A stretch of DNA of 6,281 bases from Pseudomonadota bacterium (GTDB taxonomy: Bacteria; Desulfobacterota; Desulfobacteria; Desulfobacterales; Desulfobacteraceae), in the NCBI GenBank assembly GCA_018812385.1, contig JAHJDU010000312.1, positions 1 to 6,281 on the forward strand. Direction: 5' to 3'. Both the position numbers and the translations under genes were made by a program. This document shows positions 6,223-6,281 of this stretch, piece after piece. How positions within the stretch are numbered: position 1 is the first letter of the stretch; each line of letters begins with the position of its first letter. The notes beneath the pieces are model-generated. The model made no database searches. It saw only the letters and a program-made list of their open reading frames with translations, and had not been told where the DNA came from.

Positions 6223-6254
6223 ATAGTTCATCTTTGGCCTGAGTTTGAACTATT
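6222..6254 (+). repeat. 9-bp inverted repeat after the zinc-ribbon gene
   Basis: AATAGTTCA (6222-6230) and TGAACTATT (6246-6254) are perfect reverse complements with a 15-base loop. The left arm begins on the last base of the TAA stop codon. The stem is AT-rich and no T-run follows (the next bases are GAAGGA), so it is a poor intrinsic terminator. It could be a weak transcript 3' structure or an operator for a gene beyond the window. Confidence 0.4.
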
Positions 6255-6281
6255 GAAGGAATGTCGGTTAATAAAATCAGA

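Overview
The window carries five protein genes. By recognised family these are one U32-family protein on the + strand (66-2015), a three-gene block on the - strand (5323 down to 2041), and a small zinc-ribbon protein on the + strand (5764-6222) that may come from a mobile element. There is no rRNA, tRNA, CRISPR array or recognisable insertion sequence. The AT-leaning base composition and this gene mix (a long U32 protein, an HTH-EIIA fusion, a CLC protein with CBS domains, a CxxGH/CxxC zinc-ribbon protein) suggest a free-living Gram-negative bacterium, possibly a Desulfobacterota member such as a Desulfobacteraceae. That assignment is an inference, because no marker gene is present.

Layout. 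Positions 1-65 are AT-rich leader with a weak promoter candidate. The 649-residue U32 protein follows and starts with TTG. It converges on the - strand block with only 25 bases between the two stop codons, and I see no convincing intrinsic terminator there. Read in its own direction, the - strand block encodes an HTH-PTS EIIA fusion protein (5323-4649), a CLC-family chloride channel or transporter with two C-terminal CBS domains (4620-2893), and a tandem universal-stress-type protein (2871-2041). The gaps are 28 and 21 bases, which is a typical operon arrangement. Positions 5324-5763 are an AT-rich divergent intergenic region. It holds a perfect 8-2-8 palindrome close to the EIIA gene, a second near-perfect 11-1-11 dyad, a promoter candidate facing right and a 17-bp tandem duplication. 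The zinc-ribbon gene follows, and its TTG start is supported by a good ribosome binding site.

How the genes may work together. The - strand operon joins a possible phosphorylation-responsive DNA-binding regulator (His136 of the EIIA domain plus an N-terminal HTH) with an anion channel or transporter and a stress protein. CBS domains and USP domains commonly bind adenine nucleotides, so the block could link phosphotransfer or energy state to anion flux. This is an inference from domain content and gene order; no EI or HPr gene lies in the window. The U32 protein and the zinc-ribbon protein appear to be separate transcription units. The most interesting material is the HTH-EIIA/CLC/USP module with its operator-like palindrome, the channel-like glutamate pattern of the CLC protein, and the zinc-ribbon gene with its repeat-rich control region.
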